From Chitinophagaceae bacterium UBA3961 (GTDB lineage Bacteria; Bacteroidota; Bacteroidia; Chitinophagales; Chitinophagaceae): a stretch of DNA of 30,356 nucleotides. This document shows, one piece after another, positions 8,231 to 16,251 of this stretch. The position numbers and the translations under genes were made by a program. Location of the stretch: the NCBI GenBank assembly GCA_002385265.1, contig DGDD01000295.1:31753-62108 (forward strand). The letters run 5' to 3'. Under the pieces are notes generated by a model, which was given only the letters and a program-made list of their open reading frames with translations, was not told the DNA's origin and ran no database searches. Every line of letters starts with the position of its first letter. Position 1 is the first letter of the stretch.

Positions 8231-8962
8231 ATGAAAGCCATTATTTTTTCTGCAGGACTCGGAACTCGTTTCAAACCTTGGACCGACCACCATCCCAAAG
8301 CATTGGCTCCGGTCAATGGAAAGCCCTTGTTACAACGAAACATAGAGTACCTGCAGCAATACGGCATTCGAGATGTGGTGGTGAATGTGCATCACTTTCC
8401 GGACCAAATTATTGAAGCCGTTAAAACCAATAATGGATGGGGGTCGAATGTAATGATCAGCGATGAAAGCGATTCGGTTTTGGAAACCGGTGGTGGACTA
8501 TTAAAAGCCGCAGACCTCCTTCGCTCAAACGAACCGTTTATAAGTATTAATGCCGACATCTTAACAAACCTTAATATCACCAAGCTTCTTGAATACCATA
8601 AAAAACAAGAAGCGCTGATTTCTTTCGGAGTTACAACCCGCCCAAGTTCCCGAAACCTTCTCTTCGATGAAAACTACCGATTAGTAGGTTGGAAAAACAA
8701 TCAAACAGAAGAATACAGGATGGCGAACAAAAGCCTAAGCGGTAAAGAACCAAACATCATTGCACGCTCCTATAGTTGCGTTGTGGTGTATCAACCGGAA
8801 GTATTGGACCTAATAACCCAAAGAGGCAAATTCTCCGTTATCGACGTTTATCTCGACCTCGGTGGAGCACATAAAATAATGGGGTACGACCATAGTGGCG
8901 ATTTATTGGTAGACGTAGGCAAACCCGATTCTGTTGCGAAAGCAGAAGCGCTTTTCCCATAG
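8231..8962 (+). CDS. Sugar-1-phosphate nucleotidyltransferase, MurU-like
   Basis: A 243-residue member of the NTP-transferase family that joins a sugar 1-phosphate to a nucleoside triphosphate. It begins with the signature FSAGLGTRFKPWTDHHPKAL (nucleotide-binding loop, about 6-25), followed by GKPLL, and NADIL near residue 107 supplies the metal-binding Asp. Its short length, without acyltransferase or left-handed helix domain, fits MurU (MurNAc-1-phosphate uridylyltransferase) or mannose-1-phosphate guanylyltransferase-like proteins. The next gene encodes an AmgK-like anomeric kinase domain, and the amgK-murU pairing in known wall-recycling pathways supports the MurU reading. This is inference; the sugar is not determined. 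Confidence 0.8.
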   Translation: MKAIIFSAGLGTRFKPWTDHHPKALAPVNGKPLLQRNIEYLQQYGIRDVVVNVHHFPDQIIEAVKTNNGWGSNVMISDESDSVLETGGGLLKAADLLRSNEPFISINADILTNLNITKLLEYHKKQEALISFGVTTRPSSRNLLFDENYRLVGWKNNQTEEYRMANKSLSGKEPNIIARSYSCVVVYQPEVLDLITQRGKFSVIDVYLDLGGAHKIMGYDHSGDLLVDVGKPDSVAKAEALFP

Positions 8963-8976
8963 TCGAGCTATTACCG

Positions 8977-8984
8977 TACTTTTG
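8977..8984 (+). promoter_or_regulatory. -7 box TACTTTTG before the kinase-RapZ gene
   Basis: TACTTTTG fits TAnnTTTG exactly and lies in the 46-base gap between the two genes, 24 bases before ATG 9009. TTTTCC about 19 bases further upstream is only a weak -33 match. It suggests an internal promoter, so the fusion gene may be expressed separately from nadB and the nucleotidyltransferase gene. Confidence 0.45.
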
Positions 8985-9008
8985 CGCTTCAACGATCAAC
9001 AAACATCC

Positions 9009-10466
9009 ATGCATCCTGTACTAGTTTCAATTAGCCAACTCTTCGAAAAATGGAGTGGAACTGCTCCCGATAAAATAGATCTATTGCCGCAGGCGGGATC
9101 AGACCGCAGGTATTACCGTGTTTATGGCAACAGCACCAGTGTAATTGCTACACATGGCAACAACATTCCTGAAAACGAATCTTTTATCTATTTCACCGAA
9201 CAATTCAATAAGAAAAAACTAGCTGCACCTACAATTTTGGCTGTTTCAGAAGACAAAACGATCTACCTGCAAACAGATCTAGGAGATGTATCACTTCTCA
9301 ATAGACTAGAATCGGAAGGCTTAACAGATGAAATTTATGCACTTTTTAAAACAAGCCTTTCTTCTTTAGCAAAACTTCAAGTTCAAGCCGACCAAGATAT
9401 TGACTACAGAAAATGTTTGACCAACCAAGAATTTGGACGGCAAGCGATTCTTGCAGACCTCCTCTATTTCAAATATTATTTTTTAGATGCCCTGCGCAAA
9501 CCTTACGATAAACAAAAACTAATCGACGATTTCGAAGCGTTGAGTACTTACCTAACTCATACAGAGTATAAATTTTTCATGTTCCGTGATTTCCAAAGTA
9601 GAAACATCATGGTGCAGCCTGACCAATCCGTTGCTTTCATCGACTATCAAGGCGGTATGAAAGGCGCACCCCAATATGATGTGGCAAGCATGCTTTGGCA
9701 AGCCAGAGCCAACTTACCAGATGATTGGAAAGATGGACTGCTAAAAGACTATATCGATGCGTTTGAGGTAGAAGTGGGGCATCCGGTAAACAGAGCCGTG
9801 TTTCAAAGTCAATACAACGGATACGTACTCATCCGTCTTCTTCAAGTATTAGGAGCCTATGGCTTCAGAGGACTGTTTGAAAGAAAAGCACAATTCCTAA
9901 CCAGCATCCCTCAAGCACTGGCAAACCTAAAATGGTTCTTCGAAAATCAAAGCCTAGGCATTGCTGTACCCGAGTTTAAAAAAGTGCTGGAAATCTGTAT
10001 CAGCGACGAAATCGTGAATCGATTTACACCGCTTCGCGCTACAGATGAAACTCCCTTAGTAGTCAAAATTGCGAGCTTCTCATTTAGAAAAGGAATACCC
10101 GCTGATGAATCTGAAAACGGAGGCGGCTTTGTGTTTGACTGCAGAGGAATTCTCAACCCCGGTAGAATTGAGAAATACAAAACAATGACGGGAAGAGACA
10201 AAGAGGTAAAAGACTATCTGGAACAAGAAACCCGTATGCCGGAATTCTTAAATAGTGTGTTTGATATTGTAGATATCTCTGTTGAAGATTACATTAAACG
10301 TGGTTTTGGCAGCTTGATGATCAACTTTGGCTGCACCGGTGGTCAGCACAGAAGCGTGTACGCCGCCGACGCCACTGCACGCCACCTGCGAAATAAATTC
10401 AAAGTAAAAGTTGAATTGCAGCACATCGAACAAGAAGCAAAAAATTGGATCAACTTACCATATTAA
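9009..10466 (+). CDS. APH/AmgK-type kinase fused to a RapZ C-terminal domain
   Basis: A 485-residue two-domain protein. Residues about 1-320 are an aminoglycoside-phosphotransferase/choline-kinase fold like AmgK, the anomeric sugar kinase. SDRRYYRV (31-38) is the nucleotide-loop region, FRDFQSRN (192-199) is the catalytic loop with Asp194, and FIDYQGG (210-216) has the metal-binding Asp212. Residues about 345-475 match the C-terminal half of RapZ: SFSFRKGIP, VFDCRG (375-380), TGRD and, most tellingly, GCTGGQHRSV (441-450), the glucosamine-6-phosphate-binding signature of RapZ. The P-loop N-terminal domain of classical RapZ is absent. The start is ATG 9009; an upstream TTG at 8934 would overlap the previous gene. 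Next to a MurU-like gene, it may phosphorylate an amino sugar and sense GlcN6P. Domain identity is strong; the function is inference. Confidence 0.88.
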   Translation: MHPVLVSISQLFEKWSGTAPDKIDLLPQAGSDRRYYRVYGNSTSVIATHGNNIPENESFIYFTEQFNKKKLAAPTILAVSEDKTIYLQTDLGDVSLLNRLESEGLTDEIYALFKTSLSSLAKLQVQADQDIDYRKCLTNQEFGRQAILADLLYFKYYFLDALRKPYDKQKLIDDFEALSTYLTHTEYKFFMFRDFQSRNIMVQPDQSVAFIDYQGGMKGAPQYDVASMLWQARANLPDDWKDGLLKDYIDAFEVEVGHPVNRAVFQSQYNGYVLIRLLQVLGAYGFRGLFERKAQFLTSIPQALANLKWFFENQSLGIAVPEFKKVLEICISDEIVNRFTPLRATDETPLVVKIASFSFRKGIPADESENGGGFVFDCRGILNPGRIEKYKTMTGRDKEVKDYLEQETRMPEFLNSVFDIVDISVEDYIKRGFGSLMINFGCTGGQHRSVYAADATARHLRNKFKVKVELQHIEQEAKNWINLPY

Positions 10467-10470
10467 TAGC

Positions 10471-11349
10471 ATGTACTACTTGATATTCATACCACTTTAC
10501 CTACTAAGCTTATTGCCGGTTAGAGTATTGTATTTCTTTGGAGACGCAATCTATGGTGTACTCTTCTACATTATTGGGTACAGAAAACAAGTAGTGCTGA
10601 ACAATCTAAAAATCGCCTTCCCGGAAAAGTCGGATGCAGAACGCTATAAAATTGCAAAAGGATTCTATCATAACTTCATCGATACCTTTATGGAAACCAT
10701 CAAGTTCATTACTTGGGGTGAGAAAGAAATGAAGAAGCGCTTCGAAGCCGATCTTAGTAATTTTGAAAAAGCCTATCAATACAATAAACCCATTCACTTA
10801 ATAGGCATGCATAATTTCAACTGGGAATATGTAAATCTTGGATTATGCACCAGACTTAAATATCCTTTCCTCGGAATCTATATGCCGGTTGGAAACAAAG
10901 CCTTCGATCGAATTATTTATAATATGCGCAGCAAATTAGGAACCATCCTGATTCCTGCAACAGATTTTAAGAACAACTATCTCAAATACGCTTCAACACT
11001 GCATGTATTGGGAACAGCTGCAGATCAAAGTCCCGGTAATCCAAAATCAGCCTATTGGACCAATTTCTTTGGAAGACCCACGGCTTTTGTGGTTGGACCT
11101 GAAAAGGGAGCCAAAGTAAATGACGCAGTAATTTTATTCGCCCATTTTTACAAAACAAAAAGAGGCTATTACAAAATAGATACAGAATTCATTACAGCAG
11201 AACCAAACAGTTTACCTCAAGGTGAAATCACCGCACTCTACGCCAAATACATTGAGAAATGCCTTCGCCAACATCCTTCGAACTACCTATGGAGCCACCG
11301 CCGTTGGAAGCACGAATGGAAAGATGAATACGGGAAAGTAATTGGTTAA
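10471..11349 (+). CDS. LpxL/HtrB-family lysophospholipid acyltransferase
   Basis: A 292-residue membrane-associated acyltransferase of the lipid A late-acyltransferase family, which adds a secondary acyl chain to lipid A precursors or a related acceptor. The N-terminal hydrophobic region (1-36, YYLIFIPLYLLSLLPVRVLYFFG) is the usual anchor. VVLNNLKIAFPEK (41-53) is the family opening, and His114-NFNW-Glu119 is the catalytic H-x4-E. AADQSPGNP and the late SHRRWKHE block are also family-typical. The start is ATG 10471, four bases after the fusion gene's stop; an upstream in-frame ATG at 10411 lies inside that gene and gives a poor N-terminus. The tight spacing links it to the kinase/nucleotidyltransferase genes in an envelope-building cluster. 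Confidence 0.88.
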   Translation: MYYLIFIPLYLLSLLPVRVLYFFGDAIYGVLFYIIGYRKQVVLNNLKIAFPEKSDAERYKIAKGFYHNFIDTFMETIKFITWGEKEMKKRFEADLSNFEKAYQYNKPIHLIGMHNFNWEYVNLGLCTRLKYPFLGIYMPVGNKAFDRIIYNMRSKLGTILIPATDFKNNYLKYASTLHVLGTAADQSPGNPKSAYWTNFFGRPTAFVVGPEKGAKVNDAVILFAHFYKTKRGYYKIDTEFITAEPNSLPQGEITALYAKYIEKCLRQHPSNYLWSHRRWKHEWKDEYGKVIG

Positions 11350-11388
11350 TTTGAGAATGTGAAAATTTGTGGCTCCTCGCTCAAATTA
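11347..11388. other. Inverted repeat at the end of the acyltransferase gene; gene-poor 11350-11588
   Basis: TAATTTGAG (11347-11355) and CTCAAATTA (11380-11388) are a perfect 9-base inverted repeat with a 24-base loop; the stop codon lies in the left arm. There is no T tract on either strand, so it is not a typical intrinsic terminator. The remaining 200 bases before the convergent DUF5916 gene hold no ORF; the segment 11565-11588 has loosely repeating AACAAAT/ACCAATT/ACCAAATT words like low-complexity intergenic repeats of this phylum. Confidence 0.4.
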
Positions 11389-11588
11389 CCCAATCGATAT
11401 TGTCATCTTAAGCTCTATTGAAATCCAATTCAGGGTTCATATACCAAAAGTAATCCACAGAATTTTTCCTATGTGAAGATTGAATTAACTTGACAATGAA
11501 TCAATGCAATTCATTTGATGAAATATGGATTTGACCTAAAATTCTTGTGTATTAATCGAATTAACAAATCAACCAATTACCAAATTAG

Positions 11589-14060
11589 TTACCGCTTCTT
11601 CTTTGCCTCTAAAAAGTAAATTACTTTCACACTAAAATTATTGTTTTGGTCGCTTCTTACACTATTTCCAAAATTCTTGAAATAGTCGTTCACCACATCA
11701 TTTGAATACAAGAAAGAAGCATCCTTCCAAACCACATTCAAGAAACTTCCCGGTGCGAACTGCCATGTGTACACCATATCAATATTGAATAAGTTCAAGT
11801 TCTGATTCGCTGAACCCGTAAATCCACTGTTCTCATTCAACTTTCCGGTTTTCTCATCCAACTTGAAATATTGTTTGTATTGTACAGAGCTTAAATAATG
11901 GCGAGCACGAAAAGTAATGCCCATTTTATTGGTGAAATTATACTTGAGACTCAGAATGTCTTCTACAGTATTCACACGGCGCTTCCCAATAATAACATCA
12001 TTTCCATTCATGGTTGCAAATCCAATTCCCGTTGGTCTCGGCATAAAGTTCAAACTATGGTCAATTGAAAATTTGCTATTAAAACGATAACGATGTGTGA
12101 AGCTAATATCTGACCCCCAAGCTCCGTAGAAATTAAAAAACACTCTCGTAATGGATTCGAAACTTACAGAGTATTTCTTAGCGGAATTTGATTCGTAGCC
12201 CAGGCCAATAGCAGAACTGGCATTTCTTCTAAACATAGCCCCATATTTACGAGGCTCGTAAAAATCATTCTGCGCCGGATTAAAATTCACATAAATCCAG
12301 TACCAATTCAATTTCTTGGTTTGAAAATTCACATTACTATTGATATGAGCTTCCATGTATTGCTTATCTAAACCGGGAATTGCCGTAAACAGTTTCTGAA
12401 CATTCGCATTGAAGTTCAAGAATATTCGATTGTACCATCCTTTGGGTTCCGTCCATCTTCTACCCATCCAAACGCCATGTGTGATATAGTTGTTATTGGT
12501 GAAATATCCCATATCATTATGCGAATAATTCTTATCAGACAACTCTTGGAACACGTTGAAATTAAACTTACCACTGGTTTTCCCAAAATACAACAAACTA
12601 CTAACGCCATTTACGTTTCCGCCGTTTGACTTGATTCCCATTAACTGACTATAAGCAATCTTCCCTCCCAAATTATACATGTTCTGCTTATTGTTCAGAT
12701 CAAAAAGCACAGCACTCACATTCGCGTCGTAATCCCTACCACCTCTCCACACATTGGTATTCACAAAAGATACCGAAGAATTGTGCTTTAGGTTTTGATC
12801 CAGTACAATTATGTTATAGTTTGTCAAAGGATCCGTTTCAAACTTACGCTGACCTTTTGTATTAATATCCTCAATGGTAGCATACTGTGCTTTCGTTATG
12901 GCATTTAAGATACCTACACCCAAACCACCCTTGGTTCTCCCTGAAATTTTTGAGGCATTGATCAATTTAGACTCCGTTGGATTCTTGATCACCTCTTCAT
13001 TTGCTCCTAGAGTGTTGTAAACATCGTACTGATGCAACGGCGATCCTCCAATTCTTCTTGAATAAAACAAATCACCCTTACTAAACAATTCTGTTCCCTC
13101 TGTAAAGAAAGATCGATTTTCATTATACTTCACCTCAAAAGGAGTCAGGTTCAATACTCGGTTATCACTTTGCACTTGTCCGAAATCCGGAATCAATGTG
13201 GCATCTAAAGTAAAGGCTTGGTTGATACCATATTTTACATCCATTCCTCCATTCACTTGAGAGGTCCAGTTTTTTACACCTGTTTGATTATAGGGATAAT
13301 GATTTGCATACACCGAGAAATAAGGAGAGAATTGCAAACGCAACGGCGGCTTGATGTCTTTGATATTGGTCCAGTGACCTGCTTGAGTGAGAAATCCATT
13401 CACATTTGGATCGATGGGGTTCCAAGTAACCTGCTGATCCGTTTTACGTCTTCTTCTGGTTACGTGAAAGCCCCAGGTTTGAACATCTTTCTTTGCAAAT
13501 CGAATCGCACCATAGGGAATGAACATTTCAAAGCTCCATCCATTTGAATGAATAACGGCTCCGCTTTTCCACACCGCATTCCAACTAAAATCTTCTCCAC
13601 CATTATTACTGGTTGGATTGGAACTCATCTTAGCATCCCATTGTTCGTTCAGTGGAGTTATAAAATATTCGAATCCGTTCAATCGATCCGAATACGTATC
13701 GAAAATAATTCCTATAAAGTCGTTGGCGCCAAAGCCATCCCTGCCTTTGAGCTCAGTAGTAATGCTGTCTTTAGTGTTCTCATAACAGAAGCCTCCAAAA
13801 TAAATCCCATTATCATCGTACATCAAATAGGCTTCCGTTCTGGTTTGCGGGTTTTCTTTACGCCCCACTTTCGGACGAAACTCAATAAAATCGTCCATCC
13901 GAGCTGCTTCTTTCCAAGCTTCATCGTTAATTAAACCGTCAATTTTTACTGATTTGGTAGTGCGTTGGGCTGGAAGTGTTTTCCCAACATTTACATTTTG
14001 GCTATAGGCTGTAAAAGAGACAGCAATCCCCATTAAGCAGCATACGAGTCTGTTAAACAT
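11589..14060 (-). CDS. DUF5916-type outer-membrane protein with N-terminal CBM9-like domain
   Basis: An 823-residue exported protein with a signal peptide (about 1-20, ending TAYSQ). The N-terminal domain (about 35-210) has the family-9 carbohydrate-binding-like pattern: VKIDGLINDEAWKEA, EAYLMYDDNGIYFG, ELKGRDGFGANDFIGIIFDTY and the WSFEMFIPYGAIRF block. Afterwards come about 580 residues of alternating aromatic/polar strands (SFESITRVFFNFYGAWG, FRARHYLSSVQYKQYF) typical of an outer-membrane beta-barrel. Such proteins are annotated DUF5916 and are uncharacterised; binding of a glycan or other ligand at the surface is plausible, not shown. It is transcribed alone, from an ECF-type promoter at 14131-14156 that matches two others near the sigma gene at 19905. 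The untranslated leader would be about 65 bases. Confidence 0.85.
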   Translation of the reverse strand: MFNRLVCCLMGIAVSFTAYSQNVNVGKTLPAQRTTKSVKIDGLINDEAWKEAARMDDFIEFRPKVGRKENPQTRTEAYLMYDDNGIYFGGFCYENTKDSITTELKGRDGFGANDFIGIIFDTYSDRLNGFEYFITPLNEQWDAKMSSNPTSNNGGEDFSWNAVWKSGAVIHSNGWSFEMFIPYGAIRFAKKDVQTWGFHVTRRRRKTDQQVTWNPIDPNVNGFLTQAGHWTNIKDIKPPLRLQFSPYFSVYANHYPYNQTGVKNWTSQVNGGMDVKYGINQAFTLDATLIPDFGQVQSDNRVLNLTPFEVKYNENRSFFTEGTELFSKGDLFYSRRIGGSPLHQYDVYNTLGANEEVIKNPTESKLINASKISGRTKGGLGVGILNAITKAQYATIEDINTKGQRKFETDPLTNYNIIVLDQNLKHNSSVSFVNTNVWRGGRDYDANVSAVLFDLNNKQNMYNLGGKIAYSQLMGIKSNGGNVNGVSSLLYFGKTSGKFNFNVFQELSDKNYSHNDMGYFTNNNYITHGVWMGRRWTEPKGWYNRIFLNFNANVQKLFTAIPGLDKQYMEAHINSNVNFQTKKLNWYWIYVNFNPAQNDFYEPRKYGAMFRRNASSAIGLGYESNSAKKYSVSFESITRVFFNFYGAWGSDISFTHRYRFNSKFSIDHSLNFMPRPTGIGFATMNGNDVIIGKRRVNTVEDILSLKYNFTNKMGITFRARHYLSSVQYKQYFKLDEKTGKLNENSGFTGSANQNLNLFNIDMVYTWQFAPGSFLNVVWKDASFLYSNDVVNDYFKNFGNSVRSDQNNNFSVKVIYFLEAKKKR

Positions 14061-14130
14061 GGCTAGGTCTTTGTTTTTCTATGGTTAGTTGAACGTGAGC
14101 GATGGCTATTTCGCCCACCTAGTGAATAGA

Positions 14131-14156
14131 GACGCGCCGAGTTTTCAGATGTTACA
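14131..14156 (-). promoter_or_regulatory. ECF-sigma-type promoter upstream of the DUF5916 gene
   Basis: On the minus strand TGTAACAT (the TGTAAC core is 14151-14156) is followed after 16 bases by CGTCTCTA (CGTC at 14131-14134). The -35 GTAAC and -10 CGTC combination with 16-17 spacing is the general form of ECF sigma promoters. Two further copies precede 19565 and the ECF sigma gene at 19905, with the first eight bases, TGTAACAT, identical in all three. Confidence 0.65.
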
Positions 14157-14205
14157 AAACAGCTGTTGGCATAATGTTAAAAGGACTACAGATCGGATAA
14201 ATGGC

Positions 14206-14235
14206 AATAAAAAAGCAATGCCGAAACATTGCTTT
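14206..14235 (-). terminator. Intrinsic terminator of the metallo-beta-lactamase/rhodanese gene
   Basis: Read on the minus strand, AAAGCAATG, loop TTTCGG, CATTGCTTT forms a perfect 9-base stem followed by more T residues (TTTTTTATTG). It lies 70 bases after the stop at 14305 and separates that gene from the DUF5916 promoter. Confidence 0.8.
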
Positions 14236-14304
14236 AATGATAGTTTAAATATGTAGAATCGAATAAAAACGGATCTGTGCGGCCGTCAAATCTTGTATAA
14301 CAAA

Positions 14305-15717
14305 TTAATTCAATGCGGCCTGTACCTTTTCTACCTCAATTCCTTTCTGATCTTTGATCTTTGCCCAACCACCTTCTACATTTCTCAAATTATGAATACC
14401 CTGACGTTTCAACATTGAAGCGCCAATCACACTTCTATATCCTCCCGCACAATGCACATAAATATTCAAATGATCTTCCAACTGCGCCACACGAGCCATA
14501 TCAGTCATTTCTATCAAAGGCATGTTCACTGCACCTTTCACATGTCCATCTGCATACTCAGCCTCTTTTCTTACATCCAACACAACCAAATTAGTATCGA
14601 AAGGAAGATCCATTGCCAATTCATCTGCTTCAACATTGATAATCATATCGATCTTATTGCCGGCTTCTTGCCATGCTTCATATCCTCCACTCAAGTACCC
14701 TTTAATCTTAGAAAATCCAACACGCGCCAAACGAACCACTGATTCTTTTTCCATTCCGGGTTCTGTTACCAATACCATCGATTTCTCAAAACTCAATAAG
14801 CTTCCCGCCCATTCCGCAAATCTTCCCTCAAGTCCAATAAAAATAGATCCGGGTATGAATCCTTCTACAAATTTTGATGCATGTCTGGTATCCAATACTA
14901 TTACATCTTCATCTTTGGTCATAGATTTGAATTCCTCCATACTCAATGCTTTTGTTCCTTCGGCTAACACTGCCTCTAAACTATCGTATCCTTCTTTATT
15001 CAATAAAACATTGATAGGAAAATATGAAGGGGGTTCTTGCAATCCATCCGTAACACTTCTAATAAATGAGTCACGATCAGGAGCTTGCAAAGCATAGTTC
15101 GTTTGCTTTTGAACGCCAATGGTACTATAGGTTTCAGGACCTAAGTTCTTACCGCAACTACTTCCGGCACCATGAGCAGGATAAACCAGCACTTCGTCCG
15201 GTAAATTCACAATCTTCTTTTGCAAACTATCATAGAGCATACCTGCCAATTCAACCATAGTTAAATTAGAGCCTTTTTGCGCTAAATCCGGACGGCCAAC
15301 ATCACCTACAAACAATGTATCACCTGTAAATACTGCATAAGGCAAACCATTTTCATCCTTTAATAAATAACAAGTACTCTCTAATGTATGACCTGGTGTG
15401 TGCATCACTTCAATGCTAATGCTTCCAAGTTGAAACACTTGTCCATCCGTTGCAATGGTAACCGGTAGTTTCGTATTGGTTTCAGGTCCATAAATAATGG
15501 GGGCGCCTGTAGCCTTACTCAAGTCTAAATGACCACTCACAAAATCGGCATGAAAATGTGTTTCAAATACATAACTGATGTTAGCTCCTCTCTCTTTCGC
15601 TAAGTTCAAGTAAACATCAATATCACGCATTGGATCAATAATGGCCGCTTTTCCATCACTCTCAATATAATAAGCCGCCTCACTCAAACATCCTGTATAT
15701 AATTGCTGTATAAACAT
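14305..15717 (-). CDS. MBL-fold hydrolase with two rhodanese domains (Blh/persulfide-dioxygenase-like)
   Basis: A 470-residue cytoplasmic protein. Residues 1-240 are a metallo-beta-lactamase domain with THFHADFVSGH (His54, His56, Asp58, His63), His110 in TPGHT, Asp133 in TGDTLFVGDVGRPD and His182 in YPAHG, the ETHE1/Blh type linked to persulfide oxidation. Two rhodanese domains follow. The first (about 262-352) has no Cys in its active loop (VTEPGMEKES) and looks structural; the second (about 370-460) has Cys423 in HCAGGYRS and should be active. The ATG at 15717 is chosen over an upstream in-frame ATG because MFIQQLYTG is the family start and a -7 box lies just before it. An ArsR-family gene lies directly upstream, as in sulfide-sensing systems. 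Glutathione or persulfide as substrate is inference. Confidence 0.9.
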   Translation of the reverse strand: MFIQQLYTGCLSEAAYYIESDGKAAIIDPMRDIDVYLNLAKERGANISYVFETHFHADFVSGHLDLSKATGAPIIYGPETNTKLPVTIATDGQVFQLGSISIEVMHTPGHTLESTCYLLKDENGLPYAVFTGDTLFVGDVGRPDLAQKGSNLTMVELAGMLYDSLQKKIVNLPDEVLVYPAHGAGSSCGKNLGPETYSTIGVQKQTNYALQAPDRDSFIRSVTDGLQEPPSYFPINVLLNKEGYDSLEAVLAEGTKALSMEEFKSMTKDEDVIVLDTRHASKFVEGFIPGSIFIGLEGRFAEWAGSLLSFEKSMVLVTEPGMEKESVVRLARVGFSKIKGYLSGGYEAWQEAGNKIDMIINVEADELAMDLPFDTNLVVLDVRKEAEYADGHVKGAVNMPLIEMTDMARVAQLEDHLNIYVHCAGGYRSVIGASMLKRQGIHNLRNVEGGWAKIKDQKGIEVEKVQAALN

Positions 15718-15732
15718 CGATTCAATTTTAGG

Positions 15733-15740
15733 CAAAGATA
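15733..15740 (-). promoter_or_regulatory. -7 box TATCTTTG of the MBL-rhodanese gene
   Basis: On the minus strand TATCTTTG is an exact TAnnTTTG, 15 bases before ATG 15717. TTTTC about 18-19 bases upstream is a weak -33. The region between contains the T tract of the arsR terminator, so terminator and promoter interlock. Confidence 0.6.
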
Positions 15741-15745
15741 CTTGT

Positions 15746-15780
15746 AAAAAAGAAAAGCGAAAACCCACCGGTCTTCGCTT
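15746..15780 (-). terminator. Strong terminator between arsR-type gene and MBL-rhodanese gene
   Basis: On the minus strand AAGCGAAGACC, loop GGTG, GGTTTTCGCTT gives an 11-base stem (one G-T pair) followed by TTCTTTTTT. It lies 29 bases after the ArsR-family stop. It implies that the two genes are transcribed separately; the dyad sits just upstream of the next promoter, so a second role as an operator cannot be excluded. Confidence 0.8.
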
Positions 15781-15808
15781 CTACACGCAAACAACAAGAC
15801 TCTTATAA

Positions 15809-16147
15809 TCAAGCAATTAACTCGTCAACACACTTCATGATCTGTGCTACACGAGCATTGTCAACTGAATAATAAATGAACTTTCCTTCACGATCTGTTC
15901 TTACTATGCCTGCTCTACGCAATATGGCCAAATGCTGAGAAGCAACAGACTGCTCTAAACGAAGGTTTACATAAATTTCGGTTACAGTGATCTTCTTCTT
16001 CTCATCAACCAATTTTACAATTTGCTGACGAAGTTTATGGTTCAATGCACGCAAAATCATTGCCCCCTTCTTCAAACTCACGAAATCAACACTCACTGAA
16101 TTCGTCTCTCCGTTCAAAGTCATCGAATAACTGGTAATAGCATTCAT
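15809..16147 (-). CDS. ArsR/SmtB-family winged-helix repressor
   Basis: A 112-residue ArsR-family DNA-binding protein. ALNHKLRQQIVKLV (34-47) is the first helix pair, and the recognition helix is in LEQSVASQHLAILRRAGIV (64-82), followed by the wing REGKFIYYSV (86-95). There is no metal-binding ELCVCD-type motif. The only cysteine is Cys106 in the last helix, where the sulfide sensors BigR and SqrR carry one of their two reactive cysteines; the partner position in the second helix (around 43-46) has no Cys. The gene precedes the MBL-rhodanese gene, the classic BigR-type target, so regulation of sulfur stress is plausible, but a two-Cys switch within one subunit is not possible. Confidence 0.85.
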   Translation of the reverse strand: MNAITSYSMTLNGETNSVSVDFVSLKKGAMILRALNHKLRQQIVKLVDEKKKITVTEIYVNLRLEQSVASQHLAILRRAGIVRTDREGKFIYYSVDNARVAQIMKCVDELIA

Positions 16148-16190
16148 AATTGAAAGGGTATTAAATAGAAAAAGTATAAATCATAAAAAA

Positions 16191-16198
16191 CAAATATA
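16191..16198 (-). promoter_or_regulatory. -7 box TATATTTG of the ArsR-family gene
   Basis: TATATTTG on the minus strand is an exact TAnnTTTG, 43 bases before the ATG at 16147, in an otherwise A/T-rich 104-base gap after tsaB. No convincing -33 element is seen. Confidence 0.45.
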
Positions 16199-16251
16199 GA
16201 ATGAAATCAATGAATCGTATGTTATTATATTTTAAAAATGCTTAATGGTAA

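Noticed and set aside
11350..11588. Possible tRNA or small RNA in the 239-base convergent gap
   Set aside because: No cloverleaf, T-loop GGTTCRAAT sequence or promoter-terminator pair was found.
13218..13934. Two plus-strand open frames inside the DUF5916 gene
   Set aside because: They are antisense shadows of a gene with clear signal peptide, domain and promoter.
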